Part shown: positions 1 to 9,260 of the stretch, piece after piece
Numbering within the stretch: position 1 is the first letter of the stretch
Layout of the letters: each line of letters begins with the position of its first letter
NCBI GenBank assembly: GCA_964576585.1
Contig: CAZNWO010000003.1
Coordinates: forward strand, 3,071-67,070
Reading direction: 5' to 3'
Origin: GCA-2730975 sp964576585
Lineage (GTDB): Bacteria; Verrucomicrobiota; Verrucomicrobiia; Opitutales; Seribacteraceae
Length of the DNA stretch: 64,000 nucleotides
Program-made: the position numbers and the translations under genes
The notes under the pieces: generated by a model
The model's database searches: none
Seen by the model: only the letters and a program-made list of their open reading frames with translations
Told to the model about the DNA's origin: nothing

Positions 1-1398
1 GTATTCGAGTTCTCCATCGAAGTTTACCCAGTGGAGAAGAACCGATTCATCCGACAAGTTCTGAAAATGAATTTTAGTCTCAATGTCGCGACCATTTCCT
101 GAGTAGGACTTTGGAGGCTTCCAATCTCTTGAAAGGGTGACGGCCTCCAGGTGCGTCCAGTCGACCGAGTCGACCCCAGTTTCTTCTGTGGCGTATGCCT
201 CCTCTTGGGTGGACGAATGTTGGCTGATCCAAAAAGATAGAATCAAGAAGATGACCAGTGCAATAAGGCATCCACTGCAGAACTTCTTTGGGTTTTTCGA
301 TGTCTGTCCATCCGTGTCGGACTTGGAGGTTTTTTGCGTTTTTCCTTTAGTTGAGGAGGTTCCCGTTACGGATGACTGTTCCCTTTTCGGTTCCGTAATG
401 TTTAGCCTCTTCAGGTATCCCTTGGATGCTGAAAAGAAGAAGTGATTCTCCTCGTCTATTCTGGACTTTTCGCCGGTGATTGCGTTTCGCCCTACTTGAA
501 TTTGTACCCTTTCTCCAACGAATGGATTCCCGTACCAGATAGATTGTGCATCCAGCAGACGACAAGGTCCCATTGTTCCTCGGCGAGCCCAATGGATCGT
601 GCGACCATCTTCGCAAAGTTCTCTTGCTCTTCGAAGAATACGATTCAGGATTTCATCAACCTCTCGAAGGGGAATCCCGGATTTCTCGGCTATGTAAACG
701 GATATTTTGCGCCGGATGGACAAACCATTCGTTTTGCCCGACCACTGATTGACCCAATCCGAACTCAAAAGTCGTCCCGCTCGAGATTTTGCCGCACTTG
801 TTGCGGAAGAACGAAAAATCAGCCTGCGTTTTAATACGCCTTTTCTTTTTTTGAACTTGCAGTGAAAAGTTCCAAAATGCGGTATGGTCAGGTAATAGGC
901 TTTTTTGCTTTTCCTGTAGTGTTCGTCGACGTTGGCTACGTAGTCCCAGAAACCGTCCGTTACTTTAGCCGCGTTTTCTCTTGAATGTGAAGACTCCTCT
1001 GCAACCGACGCAATAATCTGAGCACTTGAGACAAATCGTGAACTTGAGCCCAAGGTGGAAGATTCGCCCTGTATGTCCTGAAGCTTGGGATTGTTGAAAA
1101 CTAGAAGTTCGCCCGCAGGCGTTGGTGGGGGTCTGGGAGTTTCCGCTTTTCTTTCTTCTTTGGGTTTGGGCTTTTCGGGGCTTTCTGTTGAGTCAACGGA
1201 ACTTATGCTGCTTTGCTCTTCAGGAACGTCAGTTGATGGTGCTTCCTTCTCGTCCTCGACTGATGATTCTTGCTCTGCCTGCTGATGATCTATCGATTTT
1301 TCTTCCGGAGTTTCATTTGATTTCCGCAGGTGAGGAGGCAGGGGAGGGAGGTCATGATCTTCCTCGACCTCGATGGTTTCAGGAAAAGGGGTGTTGCA
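1..1398 (-). CDS. Partial membrane protein: two HU-like domains, TM segment, VHL-beta-like domain
   Basis: The minus-strand frame is open from gap 1 to the window edge without a stop, giving 466 visible residues with neither start nor stop. Order seen: an acidic, proline-rich linker (residues about 1-110); an HU-like domain at about 118-197 whose core reads TIPHFGTF and ends RRLIFRS; a second HU-like unit at about 225-300 (SIRRKISVYIAEKSGIPLRE, then a helix and EDGRTIHW); a Lys/Ser/Thr-rich linker; one hydrophobic segment at 373-393; and, from about 432 to the edge, a stretch reading KIHFQNLSD and WVNFDGE. The last part resembles the beta domain of the von Hippel-Lindau protein (IFCNRS, WLNFDGE). 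Predicted topology: HU-like part in the cytoplasm, VHL-like part outside. It lies downstream of valS on the same strand, so co-transcription is possible. The HU assignment is from pattern only; the VHL match is short but specific. Confidence 0.65.
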
Positions 1399-1400
1399 AC

Positions 1401-1500
1401 NNNNNNNNNNNNNNNNNNNNNNNNNNNNNNNNNNNNNNNNNNNNNNNNNNNNNNNNNNNNNNNNNNNNNNNNNNNNNNNNNNNNNNNNNNNNNNNNNNNN
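1401..1500. other. Assembly gap of 100 N
   Basis: A run of exactly 100 N, the usual placeholder for a scaffold gap of unknown size. It removes the C-terminal end of valyl-tRNA synthetase and the N-terminus of the HU/VHL-like gene. Any reading frame that appears to cross it is meaningless. Confidence 0.98.
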
Positions 1501-4319
1501 TCGGGAGCTTTGGCGGTAAAGCTTTCGTTGGAGAGCCGGGCTTTGGTGGAGGCGACGACTTTTTGGAGGTTGGCGATTTCCTTTTCTAGGCGCGATCGTT
1601 CGGCTTCGAGGTCGATGCCTGAAGCTAGGTCGAGGAATAGCGTACCCAGTGGAGTCACGATTGTAGGTTGTCCCTTGGGTGCTTCTTCCACTCGTTCCAA
1701 GCTTGCGGCCCCTGCGAAAATCAAGATCTTTTCCATATGGCGTTGCAAAGTTGCAGCTTTGCCTTCGTCGGCCAAGAAACTGAGGGCGACGTTTTTGTTG
1801 GTGGCAAGGTTGCGTTCAGCCTTGAGTGCTCTGAGAGCAGTGACGACTTCTCGAAGGTCGGCGATTTCGCCTCCAGCACTGGAGTCTAATTCTAGGTTGT
1901 GCCTGGCGAGTTTCTTACTGAGGTCGGCCCCGACTCCGGGAGAAACGTACTGGATGGTGGGAGTGGTTTCCGACGCGTAGCCGAGTCGGGTCCAGAGTTC
2001 ATCCGTAATGAAGGGTGTTACGGGGTGTAGCAGAAGCAGAGTCTGACGTAGGCAGAGATCCTGTACGGCGAGGCAGGTTTCGCGGAGGGAGTCGTCCTTG
2101 AGCTTGGCTTTGGAGACCTCCACGTACCAGTCGCAGAAATCGGTTCGGAAGAAGTGGTAAATGGCGTGGAGCGCTGAGTTGAATTCGTATGCATTGAACT
2201 CTCGTTCAACTTGATCCAGAGTTTCGGCGAGACGGAAAAGAATGGCATGGTCCTCGGCATCCAGGGCATCCGGATTTATGCGGGAGATGATGGCGTCTTG
2301 GGAGGAGTTGTCGCGAGCCTCACCTGACATGCGTCGGAAACGGGACACGTTCCAGAGTTTGTTGCAGAAGTTCCGTCCTTGCTCGACGCGTTCCTCAGCG
2401 AAGCGTATGTCCTGCCCCTTAGGGGCGATGGATAAAATGCCGTGGCGGAGACCGTCTGCACCGTACTTGGCGATGAGGTCTAGAGGTTCGGGAGAGTTGC
2501 CTAGCGATTTCGACATCTTGCGTCCTTTTTCGTCCCGAATGATGCCGGTAAAGTATACGTCGCGGAAGGGAATGCGCTTCTGAATTTCTTCATCGGGCAG
2601 AATGTCTTCCTTCTCGGCGGGTTCGCCCATGAACTCAAGGCCCGCCATAATCATGCGGGCGACCCAGAAGAAGATGATATCCGGACCAGTGACGAGGGCG
2701 GAGGTGGGGTAGAAAGCGGCCAAGTCCTGCTTTGCCATTTCTTGTTCGTCGGGCCAACCCATGGTTGCGAAAGGCCAGAGCCAGGACGAGGCCCAAGTGT
2801 CGAGAACGTCGGGGTCTTGCGTGAACCCGTGTTCTTCGATGGCTTGGCCATCCCCTTCCTCGAGGGTGCAGTAGTAAATATCGTACTCGCCGGGTTCGGG
2901 GGGAAGGGTTGGCTCGACTTCTTCGCCAGTGCCTGCCTTGTGTATACGGACAACTGTTAATTCGTCTTTCCAATTACCTTCGATGTAGGAGTCCAGCCCC
3001 CACGGTAAAAGTTCGTCCGTCCAATTGTCATCCGTTAAGGTTACCCTTTTGTGCCAGACCGGGATGCGATGTCCCCACCAGAGTTGACGGGAGATGCACC
3101 AATCCTTGATGTTGTCCAGCCAGTGCAAGTAGGTCTTGCTCCAACGTTCCGGGAAGTAGCGGATAAAGCCTTCGGAAACGGCCCGTTTGGCTTCCTCTAC
3201 GCGTGGGTAGCGTAGAAACCATTGCTCGGAGAGGCGAGGTTCGATAGGGACGTCGGCCCGTTCCGAGTAGCCGACGTTGTTGGAGTGGGACTCCTCGTCG
3301 AGCAGGTCGCCTTGTTCCTTGAGCTTTTCCGCAGTGGCCTTGCGTGCCTCGAATCGGTCCATGCCGGCGAAGTCCGGACCTGCGAGTTCGTTTAGGGTGC
3401 CGTCCGGGTTCAGAACGTCGACGATGGGGAGGTTGTGGCGTTCGCCGATTTCGAAGTCGAGTTGATCGTGAGCGGGAGTGATTTTCAACATGCCTGTGCC
3501 GAAGTCCTTTTCTACGGCGGAATCGGCGATGATGGGAATCTCAGCTGGTTGTAGGGGACGTCGGACGTGTTTGCCCTCAAGGGCGGGCCAGCGTTCGTCA
3601 TCCGGATGAATTGCAAGGGCGACGTCCCCCATGATGGTCTCGGGACGTGTTGTGGAGACTTCCAGATAGGAACCAGATTCCTCCACGATTTCATAGCGAA
3701 CCTTGTAGAGTTTGCTCTCCTGCGGCTTCATGATGACCTCCTCGTCCGACAGCGCGGTGAGGCTGACGGGACACCAGTTGACCATGCGTTGACCACGATA
3801 AACGTAGCCCCGTTCATAGAGTTTTACGAATGCGTGCAGGACAGCCCGTGAATAGTCCTCGTCCAAGGTGTGAACGGTTCGTTCCCAGTCGCAGGAGCAA
3901 CCGAGTTTGCGGAGTTGCTTGAGAATGATGCCGCCGTGCTTGTCTCGCCATTCAACGGCACGCTCTAAGAATTTCTCGCGACCAAGGTCCCTTCGGTTCA
4001 AACCTTCCTCGCGGAGGGCTCTCTCCACCTTGGTCTGGGTGGCAATGCCGGCGTGGTCAGTTCCGGGCAGCCAAAGAACGGAGGCTCCCTTTTGTCGGGC
4101 TCGGCGGGATAGGACGTCCTGAATGGTGTTGTTGAGCACATGACCCATGGTAAGTACTCCCGTGACGTTTGGAGGAGGAATGACTATGGAATAGGTGCTA
4201 CGACCCTCTACGGGTTTGCCGGCGAAACAGCCGTCTTGCTCCCATTGGGCGTACAGGCGATCCTCTACCTCTTTTGGGTCGTAAGCCTTGGGTATGTCTT
4301 CAGTTGTACTCATTGCCAT
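1501..4319 (-). CDS. valS: Valyl-tRNA synthetase, 3' end lost in gap
   Basis: Class I aminoacyl-tRNA synthetase charging tRNA-Val in the cytoplasm. The HIGH-type motif is in PPPNVTGVLTMGH (residues 48-60) and KMSKS is at 601-605. The editing domain and the tryptophan-rich catalytic stretch (GPDIIFFWVARMIMAG) are present. The C-terminal coiled-coil arm begins near residue 903 (LEAERSRLEKEIANLQKVV) and is cut at ARLSNESFTAKAP, so only the last 25-35 residues typical of the family are missing in the gap. The start at 4319 gives MAMSTTED; a second ATG at 4313 is equally possible, and no clear Shine-Dalgarno sequence decides between them. The gene begins 18 bp after the rhomboid gene on the same strand, suggesting one transcript. 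Confidence 0.96.
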
Positions 4320-4337
4320 TGCAAAAGCCCAGATAGG

Positions 4338-5078
4338 CTAACCAATCCTTCGTCCATGGCGAGAAAAAGCTTGTCTGTTTGCTCCCTGAAACATCTTTAC
4401 GTTTCTTTTCTTGAAGAAAGGGGTTAAGGCTAAGCCTGTGGCGAATCCACCCAAGTGAGCTGCAATTGCAACTCCCCCCGCTTGCGACATGGATTGGGGA
4501 AATGCGAGCATTTGCTCGACCACCCAGATCCCGAGCACAAGGTATGCCGGTACGTAGAGTGTCCCAATGAAAACTAAGAACCAGTAGAAGATGCGGACAT
4601 TGGCTCTAGGATATAGCAAGAGATAACTTGCGATCACTCCGGATATGGCTCCGGATGCCCCGACCATAGGGATGTCCGAGTTGGGATCCATCAAGCCTTG
4701 AGCCATTGCCGCCATCAAGCCGCAGGATAGATAAAAAAGCATGAACCGAACCTTGCCCATCGCGTCCTCCACATTGTCCCCGTAGATGTAGAGAAAGAGC
4801 ATGTTGCCCAATACGTGGGCAATGCTGCCGTGGGAAAACATTGAGGTGAATACGGTTGTCCATTCCCACAAGATATCCTTTGGACTCTCGAAAGCCAATT
4901 GTCCGAAAAAAGTTATCGGGAGGAAGGCGAACCTGGAGAGAAACTTTGCTTGGCCCTCCAAGTCCAGGGGGAATTGCCAAGCGAAGTAAATCCATAGATT
5001 GGCTATAATCAGGCAACAGGTGAGGACAGGAAAACTCCGTGTCGGGTTGTCGTCCTTGTAAGGAAATAAAGCGAACAT
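4338..5078 (-). CDS. Rhomboid family intramembrane serine protease
   Basis: 246-residue polytopic membrane protein. The catalytic serine lies in GASGAISG (residues 140-147, Ser142) and the catalytic histidine in AAHLGGF (His208), forming the Ser-His dyad of rhomboids. An HxxxN-type element is visible in SHGSIAHVLGNMLF (residues 82-95). About six hydrophobic segments fit the bacterial six-helix core. The N-terminus MFALFPYKDDNP resembles the bacterial subgroup that starts FPI(K)D(D)NP. Rhomboids cleave transmembrane substrates within the bilayer; the substrate here is unknown. It sits immediately upstream of valS on the same strand. Confidence 0.93.
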   Translation of the reverse strand: MFALFPYKDDNPTRSFPVLTCCLIIANLWIYFAWQFPLDLEGQAKFLSRFAFLPITFFGQLAFESPKDILWEWTTVFTSMFSHGSIAHVLGNMLFLYIYGDNVEDAMGKVRFMLFYLSCGLMAAMAQGLMDPNSDIPMVGASGAISGVIASYLLLYPRANVRIFYWFLVFIGTLYVPAYLVLGIWVVEQMLAFPQSMSQAGGVAIAAHLGGFATGLALTPFFKKRNVKMFQGANRQAFSRHGRRIG

Positions 5079-5177
5079 GCCTCGAGAAGAATTCTATCGC
5101 TAACCCGAATTGCTTGAAATGGCAATTGTTTGGTTTTGGCTTGTTGCTACCTTTTATTCTTCTTTAGCTCACTGAGT

Positions 5178-5429
5178 ATGGATGAAGAGGGCAGTAAATT
5201 GGCTTTGTTCCAGACCGATGCCGGTATGACCATGGCTTTTGGCGAGCGCACCTACTTCATCTCGATCGATGATCCCTTTCACAATATCGCAAAAAAGGCT
5301 GTTAAGCGGGGAGATTACGTGCCCTTCTACGTGGAAATGGCTAAAAGGGAAGGTCTGGGCAAAGAGTTTAGAGACGCCTTGGTTTCTGAGATTGGCAAAG
5401 CCGGAATCGATCTCGACGCATTGGACTAG
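5178..5429 (+). CDS. Small uncharacterised protein
   Basis: 83-residue acidic protein starting MDEEGSKLALFQ and ending AGIDLDALD. I do not recognise a family. It is soluble-looking, with no signal or membrane segment; it has a beta-rich first half (MTMAFGERTYFIS) and a helical second half (GLGKEFRDALVSEIGKAG). A longer form from a TTG at 5130 would add a hydrophobic N-terminus (VLACCYLLFFFSSLS). The internal ATG at 5178 is preferred because the added part looks non-coding, although no ribosome binding site is evident for either. Divergent from the rhomboid gene. Its stop codon shares the palindrome CTAG with the stop of the convergent toroid gene. Confidence 0.55.
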   Translation: MDEEGSKLALFQTDAGMTMAFGERTYFISIDDPFHNIAKKAVKRGDYVPFYVEMAKREGLGKEFRDALVSEIGKAGIDLDALD

Positions 5430-6634
5430 TCGACGATTTCGTTTAAGGCTAAGATGGCAAGAGCGGTGCAGAAGATGGGATCGTCCTCCTTCATGAGACG
5501 CCCCTCTGTATTGAGAAAAGATCCATCGGGGTTTTGATTGGAGGACATGAACCCCGTAACGAATTGTCGCCAGTCATTCGTGCTAATCGTGGCCGCGTAA
5601 GCTTGAGTGCGAACGGCAAGATGATAGTAAATCATGGATTCCTTCCAAGGTTCGGGATGATCGGGTGGGATTCCTGCGGGAAGATGTCGGTCGTCGTTTG
5701 ATTGTAGCCAACGGAGGGCGTCTTGGATGCGGGAGTCCTTGTTTTCGACACCCAAGGCGAGAAGGGCCAGAATGCCGTCGCAGGTGGCAGTTGCATAGCT
5801 CCTGTAGTAAGTGGTGCCAGTCGAGGGATCCTTGGTGATGCGTCCCTTGTTGGCGTAACTTACGTTTGGTGAGGAAAAGAAGCCTCCGTCATATGGCACA
5901 GGAGTTTCGGCATCCGTTTGGAGTCCTGGAATCAGAGGGCGTCTTTTTTCATTTTCACCCTTCTGTAGAAGAGAAAGAAACCGTTCCGCCTTGCTTTTGT
6001 TTTCCTTTGTCAGGCGATCGGCTTCCGCCAAGGCTGAGAGCACTTTTGATGTATGGGCGAGATCCACGAAACTGGCGATGCTTGGTCGATTGCTGACTCC
6101 GAAACCCCACCCACCGTAAACCGGTGACTCAACGGAAAAGCCTGACGATTCCGAAAATTGCTGACTCTGCAGGTATTTCACCATGCCTTCTACGCGATCT
6201 TCATCTGTTTCGTTTCCGAATCGAAGAAAACATTTCAGGGCATAGGAGGTGGCATAGTTCGGATAGTCCAGGACATCGGGGTCATGCCGACCATGACTGC
6301 CCTGTGGATCGCTCATCTTCCTTAGGAAAGACATGGCTTTTGGGATGCTGGTTCGAGGAGGAAGAGCAATGCCTTGAGGCACTTTCGAGAGTGCCGCTAG
6401 GACGAATGGCGTGAGGGATTGACCCGACTTCATCAATCCATAGGTTTCGCTTCTCCACGCTCCGTCGACCGATTGCTTGCTCCAAAGGTAAGACGTTGCC
6501 TTGGCTAGGGTTTTTCTGGCCATTGCCCGGGTTTCATTGTCGACGCGACCTCGCTCGCCAAAACTGGCGAGCGGGGCAGCGAGGATGGCCGGAAGGATCA
6601 GGCTCCAACCGATTCTTGAGAGTCTTCCGCTCAT
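5426..6634 (-). CDS. Secreted prenyltransferase/squalene-oxidase repeat (alpha-alpha toroid) protein
   Basis: 402 residues with an N-terminal signal peptide (WSLILPAILAAPLASFG). Repeats of the terpene-cyclase / prenyltransferase-beta toroid type follow: KQSVDGAWRSE near residue 55, a GGWGFG stretch mid-protein, and NQNPDGSF near the C-terminus, each with neighbouring helices such as SLTPFVLAALSK and CTALAILALNE. No DxDD acid motif of squalene-hopene cyclase and no prenyltransferase zinc site is obvious, so enzymatic activity is uncertain. It lies 33 bp downstream of a second toroid gene on the same strand, forming a two-gene unit. Such paralogues are common in planctomycete and verrucomicrobial genomes and usually have no known role. 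An AGGA about 10 nt before the ATG supports the start. Confidence 0.8.
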   Translation of the reverse strand: MSGRLSRIGWSLILPAILAAPLASFGERGRVDNETRAMARKTLAKATSYLWSKQSVDGAWRSETYGLMKSGQSLTPFVLAALSKVPQGIALPPRTSIPKAMSFLRKMSDPQGSHGRHDPDVLDYPNYATSYALKCFLRFGNETDEDRVEGMVKYLQSQQFSESSGFSVESPVYGGWGFGVSNRPSIASFVDLAHTSKVLSALAEADRLTKENKSKAERFLSLLQKGENEKRRPLIPGLQTDAETPVPYDGGFFSSPNVSYANKGRITKDPSTGTTYYRSYATATCDGILALLALGVENKDSRIQDALRWLQSNDDRHLPAGIPPDHPEPWKESMIYYHLAVRTQAYAATISTNDWRQFVTGFMSSNQNPDGSFLNTEGRLMKEDDPIFCTALAILALNEIVD

Positions 6635-6667
6635 GGCGAGTTTTCCTGAGAACCTAAAAAGTCTCTG

Positions 6668-8122
6668 TTATTTGTTTTGGGCCACTTGCTTGTCCTTTGT
6701 CTTGGGTCGAGAACTGGCCAATGCGGCCTCGCGAAGCATATCGGCGTCGCGGTAAGTGTTGAGGCATTGGACGACGGCTGCGGTACAGAAGACGGGACTG
6801 GTGATGCAGTGGTGACCTGTCCATGAACCGTTGGGGCTCTGGATCTTGCGGAGGCGACGATGCATCTTTTCATCCCAAGTCTTCCATGAATTGCCTCCAG
6901 TGATGACGAGGGACTCGCTGGTCATGAGGTAGCTAAGATATTCCTCTCCGCCGTTATTTCCGAAGCCGGTGAGGAGGGCGTTGTCGTTCTGTACCCTTTG
7001 TTGCTGCTTTTCGTTTTGCTCGACTGCCTCGGCGAGTTGTTCGGCCTTTTCTTCCTTTACGCCAATTTTGCGCAGGTTGTCTGCGGTGGGTTTTGCATCC
7101 TTGTCCAGTTTGCCCGCCTTCTTGGCCTTGTCCAACAGGTCGTTGGCTTCCCAGGTTTCCGAGGCTGAGGCTCGCTGAGCTCCGGCAAAGGCGTATAGTT
7201 CCACTCCCGCAGCGGCATCCGCTCTTGCCCGTCCCGAGGATTGGTCGAAGTTGTTTTTCTGATTTCTACGTGCTAGGTCCAGAGCCTTCTGGTCGACTTC
7301 TTTTCCTGCTGCTTGAGCGATTTCAAGGGCTTGACCGGCAAGCGAGGACTGAAGCACAGGCGCCCAACCTCCGCCTTTCCAACTGCCGTCCTTTTGTTGG
7401 GAAGACTGGATTTTGGCGATACATTTGTCTATGGCCTTGTCCACGCGTTTCCTGAGCTTGTCTTTCTTCGGTAGCTCCTGAAGCACTCTCGCCAAAAATC
7501 TGGCTGTCAGGGAGGTGTCTACGTATGCTCCCATCTTGGCTTGGGGTTGAGTGCCGGACGTATTGGTGATGCGGGGACCTTCAGGAGCCGAGGCTTCGAC
7601 GACTTTCACGAGCGATTCCGATGCACGACGGACGACGTCCTTGTACTTGCCTTTTTTAGGGGTGTGACCGGAGCGAAGGAAAGCCATGGCGGCAAAGGCC
7701 GTTGTGGCGGGATCTCCCTTTACGGCGTGTGGGTCACGGACTTGTTGCCGAGAGCTGGAGCCGGCACCCCATGAGCCGTCGTCGTGTTGAGATTGAGCGA
7801 GCCAGTCCAAGGCCTTGTTAACGAAGGGTGGAATGGTTTCGGCTTTGTAAGCGTAGTCGTCATTTATTTGGTCGATTTTGTGCTCGGTCGTCTGCTCTAC
7901 ACTTCCAACGCTTCTAATTCTGGAACCAAAGGGGGATTCTCCCTTGCTTAGAATTCGCAAATCCAGTTTCGAAGCCTTTCGGGTCTCCGAATTCTTGACT
8001 TCCTGCTTTGGGGCAATGGTGTCTTTGGTTTTGACCTTGGCGGTAGCAGTCTTGGTTGCGGCAAGGGACTGAATTGCAACAATTATGGCGGTCAAAGCCA
8101 TCATCGTGGTTCTTTTCTTCAT
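6668..8122 (-). CDS. Secreted prenyltransferase/squalene-oxidase repeat (alpha-alpha toroid) protein with helical insert
   Basis: 484 residues. A signal peptide (MMALTAIIVAIQSLAATK) is followed by a basic, probably unstructured stretch to about residue 95. Toroid repeats carry the QDGSW-type motif three times: SQHDDGSWGAG, SSQQKDGSWKGG and IQSPNGSWTG. Between the last two is a charged helical insert rich in Lys, Glu and Gln (KEEKAEQLAEAVEQNEKQQQ), which could be coiled coil. The typical acid motif of terpene cyclases is not seen. The start is supported by GGAGAAAG at 8127-8134, four bases before the ATG. First gene of a pair with the toroid gene immediately downstream; the two probably act together outside the cytoplasm, function unknown. 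Confidence 0.8.
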   Translation of the reverse strand: MKKRTTMMALTAIIVAIQSLAATKTATAKVKTKDTIAPKQEVKNSETRKASKLDLRILSKGESPFGSRIRSVGSVEQTTEHKIDQINDDYAYKAETIPPFVNKALDWLAQSQHDDGSWGAGSSSRQQVRDPHAVKGDPATTAFAAMAFLRSGHTPKKGKYKDVVRRASESLVKVVEASAPEGPRITNTSGTQPQAKMGAYVDTSLTARFLARVLQELPKKDKLRKRVDKAIDKCIAKIQSSQQKDGSWKGGGWAPVLQSSLAGQALEIAQAAGKEVDQKALDLARRNQKNNFDQSSGRARADAAAGVELYAFAGAQRASASETWEANDLLDKAKKAGKLDKDAKPTADNLRKIGVKEEKAEQLAEAVEQNEKQQQRVQNDNALLTGFGNNGGEEYLSYLMTSESLVITGGNSWKTWDEKMHRRLRKIQSPNGSWTGHHCITSPVFCTAAVVQCLNTYRDADMLREAALASSRPKTKDKQVAQNK

Positions 8123-8126
8123 GATT

Positions 8127-8134
8127 CTTTCTCC
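8127..8134 (-). promoter_or_regulatory. Shine-Dalgarno sequence of the 484-residue toroid gene
   Basis: GGAGAAAG read on the minus strand, four bases before the ATG at 8122. It is one of the few clear ribosome binding sites in the window and fixes this start. Confidence 0.6.
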
Positions 8135-8372
8135 ATTTACGGGTTTTGACTTGGATTCTTTTTGTAGGACGCTCTTGTGAACGTCTTCTTAGAAACCAAG
8201 TATGCCGGAATGGGAGGAAAAGTTGTTCGAAGAAGGTAAAAGGTCTGTCAAAGAAACGTCATGTGCTCCTGCAGTTTCATTTGACGAAATTCATTTTAGG
8301 TTTTCCGAGCCTAGCTTTTCACTTTGCGGAATTGGTTCTTTTCTCGTCTTCCCCAAATGAGTTTTCCCGGGT

Positions 8373-8753
8373 TTATCGCTTCAATATGGGTTTGCCTTCA
8401 ATCTTCAATGGAGAAAGTTGCATCCCTTTTCCTATCGGTCTGGACTTAACTCCCTTCACCATCAACCCGTCATCCGTTTCCAGAAGTTCGAAACGCAAGC
8501 GAAAGGGTTTTTCCTCGGGTCCCTCGAAGGTGACCCAGATTTCCTGACGGTCCAGAAAGTCCTCCTTCTTCCAACTTCCCTCAAGTTCCTCGGGAAAAAA
8601 GCCGCTGAGTCTGGCTTCACTTTGATTCAGGAATTCAATGGAAGTCAATTTTCCATTAACCGTGCCGTGATACGTCCCCTCCGGTTCGCCTCCACAAGAA
8701 GAAAGACAGAATGCGAAATAAACGGCTATGCCGAGGGAAATGATGCTTTTCAT
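8373..8753 (-). CDS. Small predicted lipoprotein
   Basis: 126 residues. The N-terminus MKSIISLGIAVYFAFCLSSC carries a lipobox (L-S-S-C) with the lipidated cysteine at position 20, followed by GGEPEGTYHG. The mature part is about 106 residues and beta-rich, with alternating charged and hydrophobic residues (IWVTFEG, FRLRFELLETDDG), suggesting a small beta-barrel or sandwich in the periplasm or on the outer membrane. I do not recognise a named family. It follows fxsA on the same strand with a gap of about 77 bp and could be the last gene of the proA run or independently transcribed. About 250 bp without a recognisable gene separate it from the toroid gene downstream. Confidence 0.75.
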   Translation of the reverse strand: MKSIISLGIAVYFAFCLSSCGGEPEGTYHGTVNGKLTSIEFLNQSEARLSGFFPEELEGSWKKEDFLDRQEIWVTFEGPEEKPFRLRFELLETDDGLMVKGVKSRPIGKGMQLSPLKIEGKPILKR

Positions 8754-8830
8754 AGTGGTAGCCTTGTCGGTTTCAGGAGTGCTTTGCGATTGTTTTTTTG
8801 GTCGTGGACTTGCTGTTCCTCTTATGGAGG

Positions 8831-9253
8831 TCAGACTTCAATAACGTCGTCGTCATTGTTGTCCGGGTGAATCTTTGGGTGTAGATTACCCATGGCCTTT
8901 TCGGCGAGTTTCTTCTTCAATCCATTGCGGACCTTGCGACGAAATGCGGGTACCATGAGAGAGAAACCCGCAATGTCAGTAAGGATACCGGGCGTAAGTA
9001 ATACGACTCCTCCTGCGAGAACCAGCATGCCTTCAATTAGTTCGTCGGTCGGTGGTCTCCCTAGGCGAAGTTCTTCCTGCATTCTCGTCAGGATGGAGTA
9101 GCCTTGGCTTTTGGCTAATGCCGCGCCAAGGATACCCGTCAGAATCACTAGGCATATGGTGGTCGTTGCCCCTACGATCGAACCAAGCTTGAAAAGAAGG
9201 TAGAGTTCGAGCAGCGGAATAGTGATAAAGGCTAGCAGGAGGCGGGGAAACAT
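8831..9253 (-). CDS. fxsA: FxsA family inner-membrane protein
   Basis: 140 residues from the ATG at 9253 (MFPRLLLAFITIPLLELYLL). The hydrophobic first helix, the GATTTICLVILTGILGAALAKSQG-like second segment and the ELIEGMLVLAGGVVLLTPG segment are the hallmarks of the FxsA cytoplasmic-membrane family, named for the E. coli suppressor of F-exclusion of phage T7. The tail is charged (NNDDDVIEV). A longer reading from 9334 would overlap dihydroorotase and adds a hydrophilic leader without support, so the shorter start is chosen; it leaves 7 bp after the dihydroorotase stop. Molecular function is not established in general. Confidence 0.9.
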   Translation of the reverse strand: MFPRLLLAFITIPLLELYLLFKLGSIVGATTTICLVILTGILGAALAKSQGYSILTRMQEELRLGRPPTDELIEGMLVLAGGVVLLTPGILTDIAGFSLMVPAFRRKVRNGLKKKLAEKAMGNLHPKIHPDNNDDDVIEV

Positions 9254-9260
9254 GGAGGAT

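Noticed and set aside
1290..1400. Apparent continuation of valS through gap 1 to a stop at 1290
   Set aside because: The sequence after the N run in that frame (about 36 residues, basic and low-complexity) does not resemble a ValRS C-terminus. It is another frame of the HU/VHL-like gene, joined only because N cannot make a stop.
8123..8372. Possible promoter with a TTGACA on the minus strand (complement of 8246-8251) upstream of the toroid pair
   Set aside because: No acceptable -10 element at 16-18 bases; too weak to call.
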